Positions 23,982-36,200 of a stretch of 64,000 bases of DNA are shown here, piece by piece (position 1 is the stretch's first letter; each line of letters starts with the position of its first letter). The DNA lies in NCBI RefSeq assembly GCF_900090045.1, contig NC_041787.1, positions 1,322,001 to 1,386,000 of the forward strand. Direction: 5' to 3'. The notes under the pieces were generated by a model. The model was not told where the DNA came from. It ran no database searches and saw nothing but the letters and a program-made list of their open reading frames with translations. The DNA comes from Plasmodium malariae. Lineage: Eukaryota; Apicomplexa; Aconoidasida; Haemosporida; Plasmodiidae. The translations under genes were made by a program, and so were the position numbers.

Positions 23982-25379
23982 GCATACATACATACATACA
24001 TGCATACATACATACATACATACATACAACTATCTATTTATCTATATTTATAACATTCCATGTGAAACAACTCCACAATTTTCTAATTATATCTAACATT
24101 TAAGACATTGATTACAGCTACATAGAAATGTACGTAATGCTTCAATTATATATACTTGTACAATCTAAGCGTTCTTCTCGAACAGTTCATAACCGGAGTT
24201 AAGTATACATACATATATACGTACATATATACGTACATGTATATATATGCATATATGTATATGTATGTATATATGTATATGTATGTATATATGTATATGT
24301 ATGTATATATGTATATGTATGTATATACGCGTATATGTATGTATATACGCGTATATGCATACATATATAATACTGTAACTGTAATGTAGATATTATTATA
24401 CAAATATTTAAATACACAAATAAACAATGTTGGATAAGCTGGACTTTCTAAATACAAAAATCATGATAAAACACAAAGAACAACATGAAATTAAAACGTG
24501 TCAAAATAAATGAAATAAAGAAAAAACAAAAAAAATAAGAAAAACAAAGAAAATGAAAAGAAATAAAAAAAAAAAAAACAAAAAACAAATCATATAAAAT
24601 TCAAAATCTAATAGAGCATTTTTTTTTTTTTTTTTTTTTTTAATAAATATTAAATATATTTGTTAAGGTAAAAAAAAAAAAAAAAAGAAAAAGATATAAA
24701 CATATGTTGCATATATAAATATATATATTTTTTTATCTTTATATATGGTATGTTTTATTCGAAAACATTATTCAATTCATATGAAAAAGCTTAATATTAA
24801 AGAAGAAAAAAAAAAAAAAAAAAAAGAGCAAAGAAAAAAGCAAGCAGTTGTAAAATGAAAATGATTTTGCTTTTTACTCATTATACATTGAATTATCATT
24901 ATTTTTTCCTAAAATACGAAATTAATAAAATGTTCATTCAAACATTAATGTACATATTCTTGATATAGAACGATAATATTTAATTAAACGATAAAAAACG
25001 AAGTTGTAGGTTAGGAGCGCATATAATATATATATATATATTAATGTATGTATATATATACATAATGTACAAACATACACGGAACGGGATGAATAAATTT
25101 TTTTTTTTCACATGAAATGCCAGAATTTAAGTATATATATAAAAGTGTAAGGTAAAAGAAAATAAGCATATATAAAGTATTATAAACATTTTAATAATAA
25201 ATTACTTTTCATACTTATGTATACAGCATGTTGTTGTAAACAAATTTTTTTTTTTCGTATTTTAAAAAAAAAAAAAAAGAATGCATGTAGGGAAAAGAAA
25301 TATAAAAAACCTTCCATGGTAGTTACGACTGTTTTTCGGTCAACATATATATAATAATGTATACAACTTACAAAAAAAA

Positions 25380-25499
<120 letters not shown>

Positions 25500-26414
25500 A
25501 TAAAATAAAAAATACAAGAAATACGACGGAGAATATTCATTTGGTAATAATTTTGTATTTTTCTGCCTCAATTATTAATATGGTGCATGCACAACGACGG
25601 AATATAAAATAAAAAATGGTAAAAATGGGGTAAAATAAAATATTAACCGACTGCTAACAAATTATATAATTACATACGCATAATATAGTTCAACTTATGA
25701 TCTGAGTCCAATTAGTGTAACGCAAGAGATTAACAAAAGAAGTGTTTACATACATGTGACAAATTTTTTTTTTTTTTTTTTCTTATATTGAAGTTAGAGA
25801 AAAATGAGCAAAAAAAAATTTTATAGAAAAACGCAATTTCCGCTTTACGTTATATAACAACATATCATTTGAAAAAAAAGGAAAACCCGGAAATCTAGAG
25901 AATAAATCAAAAAAATAAATAAATATATATATATTCATATTTTGTTATCACGGGGTTGTAATGTTAACAAAAATTATGATAAATAATTTTTTTTACTTCC
26001 ATCTTTTGTAAATTTAAAAATGGACCGTTCGAAAATGGGCTTTTACTTTTCGTGCATGTACATGTTCATGTTTTTCCTTTTTTTGCTTCAATTTAATGGG
26101 AATCATGCCAATCATGCGTACACACATGCATGATGCGATGATTCGAAGAAGTGGAGGCATACAAATATACGTACATTCATACAAACTTATGTACATGCAC
26201 ATACATAAATGTATGTTACATCCATTTGTTTATTCGAATGAAATTCCTTTTAACCCATTGGCTTTACTACAAAATTACGCATAATAGAGTATTCCTTTGA
26301 AAAAAGGCATAACGTTAATCCCATACACAAAACTTCTGTTATTTCGTCCTTATCTTATTCTTATTTCATCAATATCCTGTTCTTCTTTACTTTTCTTTTC
26401 TTTTTTGTACATCG

Positions 26415-26437
26415 AGACGCTACCAAAAAAAGCGTCT
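26415..26437. other. 7-bp stem-loop in mixed-composition intergenic DNA
   Basis: AGACGCT (26415-26421) pairs perfectly with AGCGTCT (26431-26437) around an A-rich 9-nt loop. A GC-containing perfect stem stands out in this AT-rich setting. It could be part of an unannotated RNA or chance; no further pairing was found. Confidence 0.35.
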
Positions 26438-26963
26438 AAATAAAACAAAAATAAAAGTTTTAAAAAGATATTTTACACATTTTCTAAAAATTCCTTGTTA
26501 ATATTTTCAAAAATATCATATAATGCTACAATGGTATTTGCCTTAGGAAGAAAGATCTACATATGAACAAATTTCACCGATATTATTACAACCTAAAAGT
26601 GAACAACATTTTCATCCACTGTTGTTCATTCTCATGGCAGTTGTATCAACAACATAACGAATTGTCCATATAAATTTTCGTACAGTTACATTTGTATTTC
26701 TGCTCAGCGTAAATGTATGCATAACAGGAAATGTGAACTACCTGCACATGTTCAAGTGTAAATGTGGGAAGATGTAATGACGTAATGGCGTAATAGCGTA
26801 ACGACGCAATGACGCGTTTAACCTCTTGCATAGTTACCCATTCCTGAATAAACATTTATTTATGCGCATGCCAGAGTTTAACCTTTCCACAATTTTATTA
26901 GGCTAAAAAAGAAGACTTTAAAAGTTCAGTTATTTCTTTAAAAAAAAATGTTACCATTTTTTA

Positions 26964-26974
26964 TGAACAGTTCA
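26964..26974. promoter_or_regulatory. Palindrome TGAACAGTTCA, candidate regulatory site
   Basis: This perfect 5-1-5 palindrome is followed by AATTGTTCA and by a second palindrome GTTCAGAAC (27000-27008), making a dense group of GTTC/GAAC half-sites. The same palindrome with central T occurs twice in the other long divergent region (59504-59514 and 59663-59673). Function is inferred only from recurrence. Confidence 0.3.
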
Positions 26975-27461
26975 GAATTGTTCAAAATTGTACATAACTG
27001 TTCAGAACTTTTCGTTTTCTATTTACAATGCGACATTAATTTTTTAAAGAAAAAAAAAAAAAGTAAAGATAACAAACATGACAAAGTAGAAATATAATAA
27101 CATAACGAATTGAGAAAAGCTGGCACTCCCTTAACACAGAAATAATTTATCTTAATTTAACACAAAACAGCATGATCATCTCCAAAGAAATTTAACATGA
27201 GGACTGCACTTACGAGCACGGGGAGTAACCATATCCCCTACTTTCAAATTCTAATATCCTACTCTCATTGTTATTGTCAGTGACATTCACCTTCTCGTTC
27301 AGTCATATGCTTTTTTTTCTCTTTAACAATAAACCCTCACGAAAAGGGAAAAAAATTATGAACAAGTTCATAAAAAAAAAAAATAAAAAAAAGATATGTC
27401 CATATTTTATCATGTTCTCTCGAATTTTTCCTTTCATTTAAAAAAAAAAAAAAAATCAAAC

Positions 27462-27581
27462 AGTATCATAGTGGTATAGTAGTTTAGTATCATAGTGGTA
27501 TAGTAGTTTAGTAGCATAGAGGTATAGTAGTTTAGTAGCATAGAGGTATAGTAGTTTAGTAGCATAGGGGTGTAGTAGTAT
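27462..27581. repeat. 24-bp minisatellite AGTATCATAGTGGTATAGTAGTTT
   Basis: Five units, with ordered substitutions (ATC to AGC, GTG to GAG to GGG), lie about 310 bp upstream of the start of the large unknown gene. Although 24 bp is a multiple of 3, every frame in the region carries stops, so it is not coding. Confidence 0.85.
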
Positions 27582-27894
27582 AGTGACACATCAGCAAACC
27601 GAACAAGGAAGAGTTAATCTGATCGACAAAGAATTATGTAAAGGGAATGGTTCCCGTGCACATGCATGTATATAGACAGAAAATTAGCAATGCAGTTCTC
27701 TTGTAGCAATTTTTTTTTTTTTTTTTTTTTTTTTTCCTAAAGATATTGGGACGGCGGACATGCATAAACGTATACACATTTACGCACATATACACACGCG
27801 TAAAAATAAATAAACACATAAATAAATCCACATTTATATACATATATAGCCGCACAAGCGCGGATGGGCAAAAGTGCCAACCGGACAAACAAAA

Positions 27895-30800
27895 ATGGAG
27901 AGCAGCTTTTTCTATAATTTAAATGGGGGTCAAAACGTTTTGGAGTTGATTAAAAAATATGAAGAAATAAAAAAGCAAAGAAGTTCTAAGGGGCAGGAAG
28001 TAGTAGAGAAATGCAAAGAGAAATGGTTGTACAAAAAGAGTAAAGAGGATAATAACGAATCCAACGAGCAGAAAACAAAAATTGGGAGAAAGAATTTTAT
28101 TTCGGAAAAAGAAAAGCTGCACATACTGGAAAATTTAAGAACAAACTTATCCAAAAATAGCAATATGAAAAATTTAAAAAAAAAAAAAAAAAAAAAATTT
28201 ATTTCCTTACCACTCTTTTTGCATAAATGAAATAGAAAAATCATCAATAAAAAAAAAAGAGATAGAGAAATCAAAAAAGGATCATGTTCAGGTAAAAAAG
28301 AAAAGTACAACATTAGTTCAAGAAAGATTAGAAGTAAGTACAAAGGGAAAAGAAGGAATAGAAAAGCGGGGGAAATTATATGAACAAAAAAATACAAACC
28401 AGATAGATGAAAAATTAAAAGAAACTAAAAAAATGATTGACATAAATTCATTTAATCCTAAGAAGGAGTTTCGGGATAATAATATCTATCATAAAAACTA
28501 TAGTACACAATGTACATATGGTAAGAATATACATAAAATAAAAAATTGGGGTAACAAAAACTTTTGTTCGAATGAAAACAAAGGGGGTAGGGGCACCACC
28601 ATATTTAAAGAACATAATAAAGTAGTATCAATAAATAGAAACAAAAATGATTCATATTTAAATATGATAGACAGGAAGAGTAAAAAGAACAATGACCATG
28701 TAAAAGAAACTGTTACTATGGACTTAATAATACCTTTACGTAGAAGTAAATATGAAGAAAAAATAATTTCTAAAGAAGCTATATTGGTAAAAGACACACG
28801 GATGTCCAGTTCGGAAGGCAAAAAGAAGGAATATATAATAAAAACGCATAAAATGAAAAAGGAAAATTTGCATGCAACAACCAAGAATACTACTTTTAAC
28901 AAACACCTGTCTCTTAACATAGAAAACAAGAAAAAGACTGTCAAAGAGAATAGAGTATCTGAACGCATATTTCGAATCCCCCGCAACAGTAATAGTGAAG
29001 CTTCCTGGGGTGAGTACTCCCCAGTAGGGAACAATAGTAACAGTTACTGTAAAGTAAAGCAAGGTCGCTTACCCATTATGAATAACAGAAGTGGAGAAGG
29101 AACCTCCTCATCTGAAGAAAACGTACACGCAAGCAACATCCTCATCGAAAATACCAGCTCAGTAGCAAGCTTCCTCAACAACTCACTCAGCAATTCAGTC
29201 GACAATTCAGTCGACAATTCAGTTGACAATTCAGTCGACAATTCAGTCGACAACTCGCTAATACTTACTCTCTCCTCTTCATCTAACATAATTTCTTCCG
29301 TTTCCTCTTATTATACCGAAAAAAAAGGAAAAAAGGAAATGATGAGTAAGACTAAAAAAGATAATAACTCAGAATATGCTTCAAAAGAAGTAAAAGGGGG
29401 GGAAAATTCGACCGTTCACCTGACAGTAGTGGACCAGAAGGATAAGGATAATATCCACGTGAGAAGCATAAGCGGTACGAGCGGCACATGTGGCAAGGGA
29501 GAAAAAGAGAAAATGAGCCAAGGCACAGTAGCAGAAAATACTGCAAGCGCGGAGGAGGGAGGGATGCAAGAGGGAAAAACTGGGTTGGTTCACAACAAAA
29601 CCAATGTTAGTATCGTCAGGAGCAATGTTAGCAGCATCGTCAAAAGCAGTACTAGGAGCAACGCTGGAGGGAACTCGAGGCAGGCTCGCGCAGAACGGAC
29701 GAACAACTTGTTCTGCACTGAAAACAGACATGCAGAAGGAAACACAAAGAGCTACAAAGGGAATGTGGTGCAGATGAAGGAAATTAAGACAATATATCAT
29801 ATAGTTAGATACGAAAAAGTTTTAAAGAAATTGAAAAAAAATATGCTGAAAGGTATAAAAAGAATTACAGAAATGAATAATCTAAAGGTGCCTCCAAATT
29901 TTTACTCTAAAAAATATTTTGCTCAATTTTTAAAAAATTTAAAATTGTTTGTTCACAACAATTTTGATGAAATAAAAAAATTAAAAACAGTAGAGAAAGA
30001 GGAAAAAAATATTTATGAAATATTTTTACATAGTAAGAAAAATAAATTTTTATTAAAAAAATTTTTAAAAAAAAAAAAAATTTTAGCAAAACAACTTCGA
30101 AAATATATAATTAAATATGAGAAAAATGCACGTACTTACTACACTCTTAATGATAGTAAAGAAAAAGAACAAAACTTAAATTACTATCAGACTTTGCTCA
30201 AATTAAAAAAGACCCTGCTAAATAGCACCGATTCAATCCAATTAGTCCAAAATGAAGAAATGAAAAAAACTGATAAAAAAAAAAAAAAGAATGTCATCAG
30301 ATCTTCCACTAAAATGGAGGAGAGTCCTAGTACATCGTACCCATCTAATAACGAAAACGAGGGGGTTACAGTAATACCCTCAAATGACAAGATGAAAAAA
30401 AAAAGTCAGAAAAAATTTCTGAAATTTCTGAACAGTGCAGTCGAAAAAGAGAAACAGCAGCATTTGGATATCACCATAAATGGAACAAAAAATAAAATAA
30501 AAAAAAATGGATTTCCGAATAATACTTGGTCCTATTCAAAGGAGAATACTAGTTTGTTCAATCCTTTAACGGAGTTGAATAAAAATCAGTATCCGCTTCA
30601 TGCCTCTTCTAAGGACAGGCGGGATTTTGGCACATATGACATAATTGAGACAAAACAGGAAATTAGTAAATTAAAAAGAAAGAAAAGAGAAAATGTGGAC
30701 ATCATATACACTGTAGACACACATGATGGTAAAACTGAGGAGGAACAGGGTAGGATCATCATAAAAGACATGTTGAAGCATGATAGTAGTCCAAACGTCG

Positions 30801-32107
30801 GAGCAAAAGAGGGGTATCCATTGATAAAAATTGTTCAAATGAAGTGGAACAACTTAAGCAGCTCGGTTACAAAAATGGAAAAGAATGTGCACACGCATTA
30901 CAGTGGTGGTAGCGGTAGTAGTAGTAGTGGTAATCATGTAGAGAGACGAAGAAGTAACAACACTCCGGATGATTGTTTAAACAAAGCAGTATGTACCATC
31001 AGCGCAGTGGAGATTCCTACGTGTGATGAACAAACTTCACATTGTATTAGAAGTAAAGAAGATTTATTTCCTTTTAATGAAAATTATAATGCATGTGACA
31101 AACTAAACAGTAATGTAAATACCCATAATAATATTATAAACTTTTCTAATATAGATAATATAAAAATTAGCATAATAAATCATAGATTTCATAACAGCAT
31201 ACTGAACAACAATTTTTATTTGGCTCAAGGGGGAGCACAAGTTAGTAGAGGAGGGGGTACCATTGGAGGTAATGGATGTGGTAGCAGTGGAGATAATAGA
31301 CGTGGTAGCAGTGGAGATAATAGACGTGGTAGCAGTGGAGATAATAGACGTAGTAGCAGTGGAGATAATAGACGTAGTAGCAGTGGAGATAATAGACGTA
31401 GTAGCAGTGGAGGGGGTATTAGTGCAGATAAGGAATCAGAGAAAATGATAGCTGTCCCCCCTACTGACCTAGCTACTAATCCGAGTGGAAATACCTTTGC
31501 TGATCCATCCGCTTTTCCTACCACCCCCGCTCTGAAGCCCTTCATTACACGAGGTAACAATCCGAACAACAAAATCTGTACCATAAGACACTGTAAAAAG
31601 TTTGTGTGCGATGGAAACTGCTTTGTAGAAAATAATATACGCGCTGTTAAACTTAAAAAAGATAAGAGCAATTTCGTTGATAAGGTGAGAAAACATGTAT
31701 TCAGCAAATACAACAACGTTTTAATGTTTTTAAAGAAACGAATCTACAAAACAAATGCTTTGATTAAAAAAATTGAAAAAAAAAAAAAAAAAAATTTTAT
31801 TAAGAATTATTATTTCTTTACTCTTATTCGACAAAATGTTAAGGCACAACTCAAAAAGTTAGGAAGAATAAAAATTATATCAAATATTTTTTCGAGCAAT
31901 AAGAAGTGGGAGGATTTTATAAGAGCCCCGGCTCGAGTTATGAGACGAGGAGCGAAAAAACACTCGTTCGGTCGTAGTTCACGTAGTGTTGACCCTATTG
32001 CTAATCCTATTGCTAATCCTATTGCTAATCCTATTGCTAATCCTAGTGGTAATCCTATTGCTAATCCTAGTGGTAATCCTATTGCTAATCCTAGTAGTAA
32101 GTACTGA
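27895..32107 (+). CDS. Large basic protein of unknown function, frame interrupted at a 22-A homopolymer
   Basis: The first ATG (27895, AAAAATGG context) opens a frame that stays open to 28230 through a 22-A tract at 28176-28197. Beyond the tract the coding-like frame is another one, open from the tract to the stop at 32107 with no ATG until 28433. One A fewer (or two more) would join them into 1403 residues. Probably a homopolymer length error; real slippage is possible. I recognise no domain. Visible: Lys-rich helical segments (nt about 29780-30250), an NSVD repeat (29190-29260), an RRGSSGDN-type repeat (31280-31410), a second Lys/Asn-rich conserved-looking block (nt 31560-31950) and a C-terminal IANP repeat. 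No signal peptide or membrane segment is seen. Confidence 0.7.
28176..28197 (+). other. Frame-breaking poly(A) tract (22 A)
   Basis: Upstream frame reads Asn-Leu-(Lys)7 then Phe-Ile-Ser and stops at 28230. The frame downstream of the tract is shifted by one base and stays open for 3.9 kb, with normal composition immediately after the tract (FCINEIEKSSIKKK). Confidence 0.8.
29190..29258 (+). repeat. 12-bp coding repeat (Asn-Ser-Val-Asp)
   Basis: Five to six units of AATTCAGTCGAC lie in frame within the large unknown gene. Confidence 0.85.
31279..31414 (+). repeat. 24-bp coding repeat (RRGSSGDN / RRSSSGDN)
   Basis: About six units of GGTAGCAGTGGAGATAATAG + ACGT are in frame. A G-to-A change (Gly to Ser) separates the first units from the last. 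Confidence 0.85.
31990..32098 (+). repeat. 12-bp coding repeat (Asn-Pro-Ile-Ala / Asn-Pro-Ser-Gly)
   Basis: About nine units of CCTATTGCTAAT, alternating with CCTAGTGGTAAT, form the extreme C-terminus of the unknown protein. Confidence 0.85.
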
Positions 32108-33294
32108 AAGAAGAGCGGTCAGACGCCATTGCTCAATCGGGCACATGTAAATGCGTAATAATGTAAACCTGTTTTTATGTCAAGACAAGCGCATTGTGCG
32201 GCTGCTTTATAAGCATTCAAAATTTATATGTAATATTTTTCTGTATGCGAATGGAGAACATTTTATTATAATAATTGTTATCACTGAGTACATAATTATT
32301 GTTATTTTATTTATTATTTTATTTATTATTTTATTTATTATTTTATTTATTATTTTATTTATTATTTTTTATTCTTTTTTATTTTATTTTTTCCCCCTTC
32401 ATGCAGAAAATGGCTTCATTCACAAGGTAAATTTGCGCTCTCTCAGGCTGATCAAGTATAAGGCAACTGCAAACATATTTAGAAGGAGAAAGAAAATATG
32501 AACAAGTTAAGGGAAATACTAATGACCTATCTTTTACATATGCATGGACACTCCTACATAATTTTAACCTAACATTACAAAGCAAAGGAAAACTTTTTTT
32601 TATTTTATTTTTTTAAGAGTGAATTTTTGAAATCATTATTCCTTCTCTATAAGTTTGTAAATTAGTGAATCAGTAATATATATTCACATGGATATACTTC
32701 TTTGCTTTCCCCCCTTCTTGCTACAATTTTTTATTTTTTTTATTTTATTATTTTTTTTATTTTATTATTTTTTTTATTTTATTATTTTTTTTATTTTATT
32801 ATTTTTTTTATTTTTTTATTTTTTCGTTTTCCTCCGTCCGCAAAAAGGGTATGCATATATGGACAAGCGCATATTCCTTTTGCATGCGTCTGACTTAACC
32901 TCGTATTGTCCCATCCACAAGGCGATCGCGTGGTTACATATTGAACTGTTTGCACAAAGCAAAAGTCTTTACTTAAAATTTAACGTTCTCAACATGAGTG
33001 AAGTAAAAAAAAAGAAAAAATGATAAGAGAGGTGCGTAAGAATATGGGAAAACTCACACAGTAACACATGCACAGTTACACATTCACAGTTACACATTCA
33101 CAGTTACACATGCACAGTTACACATGCACAGTAACACATGCACAGTAACACATGCACAGTAACACATGCACAGTAACACATGCACAGTAACACATGCACA
33201 GTAACACATGCACAGTAACACATGCACAGTAACACATGCACAGTAACACATGCACAGTAACACATGCACATGTATCTTCAAGTGCCATTCCCTT
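32108..33294. other. Convergent intergenic region with a possible small gene and a minisatellite
   Basis: This gap lies between the ends of the unknown (+) gene and the membrane-protein (-) gene. Short + strand ORFs (32151-32501, 32688-33023) contain stretches of unusually mixed composition, separated by TTTTATTATTTT low complexity. They might be exons of a small gene or long UTR. The right end is a 14-bp minisatellite. Confidence 0.45.
33061..33270. repeat. 14-bp minisatellite CACATGCACAGTAA, about 15 copies
   Basis: Very regular array; the left copies carry GTTACACATT variants and the right copies are nearly identical. It ends 25 bp before the stop codon of the membrane-protein gene, so it probably lies in that gene's 3' UTR. 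The 14-bp period breaks any reading frame. Confidence 0.9.
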
Positions 33295-36200
33295 TTATGT
33301 GTATTCTATGTAAGTACCATCCCGATACAGACACAGGCGTAAGTAATTGATCATTTGAACAAGATGAATGGAAAAAAAGTCTAAAACTTCTTGTGTTATA
33401 ATTTTTTTATTTAAAGGAGTGATGATTATATATAACATGGTTCTAAATAATGACATAAAAAGGAACAGCAAGAAACATAAGAAATAAAAGAGAGAAGAAA
33501 ATATATAACTGTTTAGCATATAAGCATCTACCAAGAAGAGAAAAAGAACGAATATCGATAAGGCCAAAATGCGTAAGGATTTTGTTATTGCTAAGTGGTA
33601 TGAGTAATTTGTGTTGACATATTTATGAAGATGCTTTTTGTTTTGCTGCCACTCTTTCTCCCTTTCTTTTGCTTCTTCCTTTTTAACGGTACCGTAGTTG
33701 GTATTCACTACTGCACGTCGATTTTTATATTTTTTTTTGTTCTTTTTCCTTTTGACATCACTCCACTTGAGCAAAGAAATACCAGATGCGTTAGGACATA
33801 CGATATAAGGACAACTCTTCCTTTTAAAATGCTCTTTCTTTCTTTTTAGCAAACTAAAGGCTCTATAAATACGTGAGAAAGTAGAACAAAATGGGAAGAA
33901 GAGGCAATTGTGTAACGTAGGGGTAAAGTATATCCTCCTTATAAATGGATTAATTTCATCGTGAAAATCATTGCTATATTTTTTTTTTTTAAGACTAGAA
34001 TACCTTATGACTATAATATTATCATCACTAGATAAAAACCTACCATCTTGTATATTCGTTAGAAACACTTCCTTATATATATGACTAGTTCTTTTTATCA
34101 ATTTAATGAACAGGGACAGGTGTAATGCTCTGTTGAAGTTGAACATATTGACCATAGTTAATTTGTTCTTAAGGTTTACCTTTTCTTTTAATTCTCCTTT
34201 TCCATCTTTTCGATCTCTTCTCCCGTTTTGCTTACTTGAACATAACACATATCCTTTAACCTGTTGTACATTCTTTTGACAAATCTGCTTCCTTATAATA
34301 TATCTACGTCTTCTCTTCTCTGCCATATCACTATCTGCATGTATTTGTATCCTTTCTTCCCTTCTAGAATGGAGGTTCTTTTTTAATCCTTTCCATCTTG
34401 TGTGTTTTTTCTTGTTAGTTAAATATTTACCTCTTCCGTGCACTATGATATCTGTTAATGTACGTAAACGCTTGTTAGCATTTTTCTTTTTCTGATCATT
34501 TATACGCTCTCTTTTTAGGAAGAGATTTTTATTATTGCTTTGTTCAGGCAAATGGAGCAGATAACTCTGATAAGGTAGCAATTTATCCCTTCCTTCTTTT
34601 GGTTTTCCCTGTACTTTTGACTTTACAGTGTTTATTGCGCTTTGTATGGTGCTATTTGTTTTTGTTTTCTTCCTTGCGTGTTCATACCATTTGTGTTTGT
34701 GTCTCACATGTTGAAAGATTTCCCCGTGGAAACTCATGTTGGCTTTTGAATTGATGCTACTTGGACTTGCCCAACTTGAACAGGCCACAATTGGACTGAT
34801 ATGTTTACGTAAATAGAAATAACCTTTTTCACACTCAAACAGATTAGAAGCATATATAACTTGACTGTTCGCGTTGATGTAAAAGTTTGTAAACTTGGCA
34901 TTTGAAAAGTTTTTGTAAAAGGGGGGTTTTAAAAAGGAAATGTTGATTAGGTGTTCTCTGTGTGACTGTACGTAGTCAGAGTTGCGCGGAATAGGCGATG
35001 CGCGCAATTCATGTAACATATAAGCAGCATTTCGTGTATGTGCAGAGCGCCTTTTACGTGTAATGCTACTGTAAAGACAGCCATCACTTGCAGAACGTGT
35101 GAGAACACATTTCCTAGAGTGCATTTGAGTATGGTTGTATCTCTTCATGTTACATTGATGCATTTCTTTGGCAATTGATTTAATATTTTTGTAATCAATT
35201 GTATTGACAATGGTGTTAGGATGTTGTATCTGTGTGCACAAAAAGGAGTAGTTGTTATTGTTTGTGTTTTTTGATCCTATGTGGTCGAGGTTCTTACATG
35301 TCTGATCCATTTTATTGTACAAAATTTTAGCGTTCTTTTCTTCTTCTTTCATACTATAAGTACGCAAAAAATATTGTTTATTAAGTAGAGGAAGGAAGAT
35401 ACCAATACAATTTTTTTTTTTTTTTTTTTTTAAAATCATGTCTACTTGTGATCTCCCTCTGTGAATTAACTCATCATGGATGCCTCTATCCTTGTTATAA
35501 CAGCAATAATAGCCATCATCATGATGGTAATTGCCACCATCAACCATATCACCACCATCAACCATATCACCACCATCAACCATATCACCACCATCAACCA
35601 TATCAACGCCATCAACCATATCAACGCCATCAACCATATCAACGCCATCAACCATATCAACGCCATCAACCATATCAACGCCATCAACCATATCAACGCC
35701 ATCAACCATATCAACGCCATCAACCATATAAAGGCTTCTACCCCTACTTCCACCATAATTGCGATTAAAAATATATGAAGAAAAAAAAGGAGTTGTGTTG
35801 GATGGTAATGGATCTATTTCATCATTTACTAAAAACGTTGCACTGATCTGTTCTTTGTCAGTACCTTTATCAAAGTTTTCATCCATTCTGTTCAAGTCTA
35901 ATAAATAGGTATTCCTTTCGCATATTAAATGAAAGATGTGTCTCATCAGTCTCATATATTTCACCGAAGAACAGGGATAATCATCCCCTCCTTGGGTCAA
36001 ATATTGCTCCTTAAAAATAATGGAATGAAAAAACTCGTCCAAATGTTTGAAATCACTACTAATAAATTCCTTACTCGAGTATGTAATACTTTTGATATTA
36101 CAAAATGTACGAGAAAGACGAACAAGTAAATTAACAAAATAGTAAATGCTGTTCCATAGGGTGTTATCATTTAAAATACTATACCCATTAGTTCGATTCT

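Noticed and set aside
27874..27894. Upstream GTG start adding seven residues to the large unknown gene
   Set aside because: Nuclear Plasmodium genes start at ATG; the ATG at 27895 has the usual A-rich context.
33061..33270. CRISPR-like array
   Set aside because: Units are 14 bp in direct contact with no spacers; this is a minisatellite in a eukaryote.
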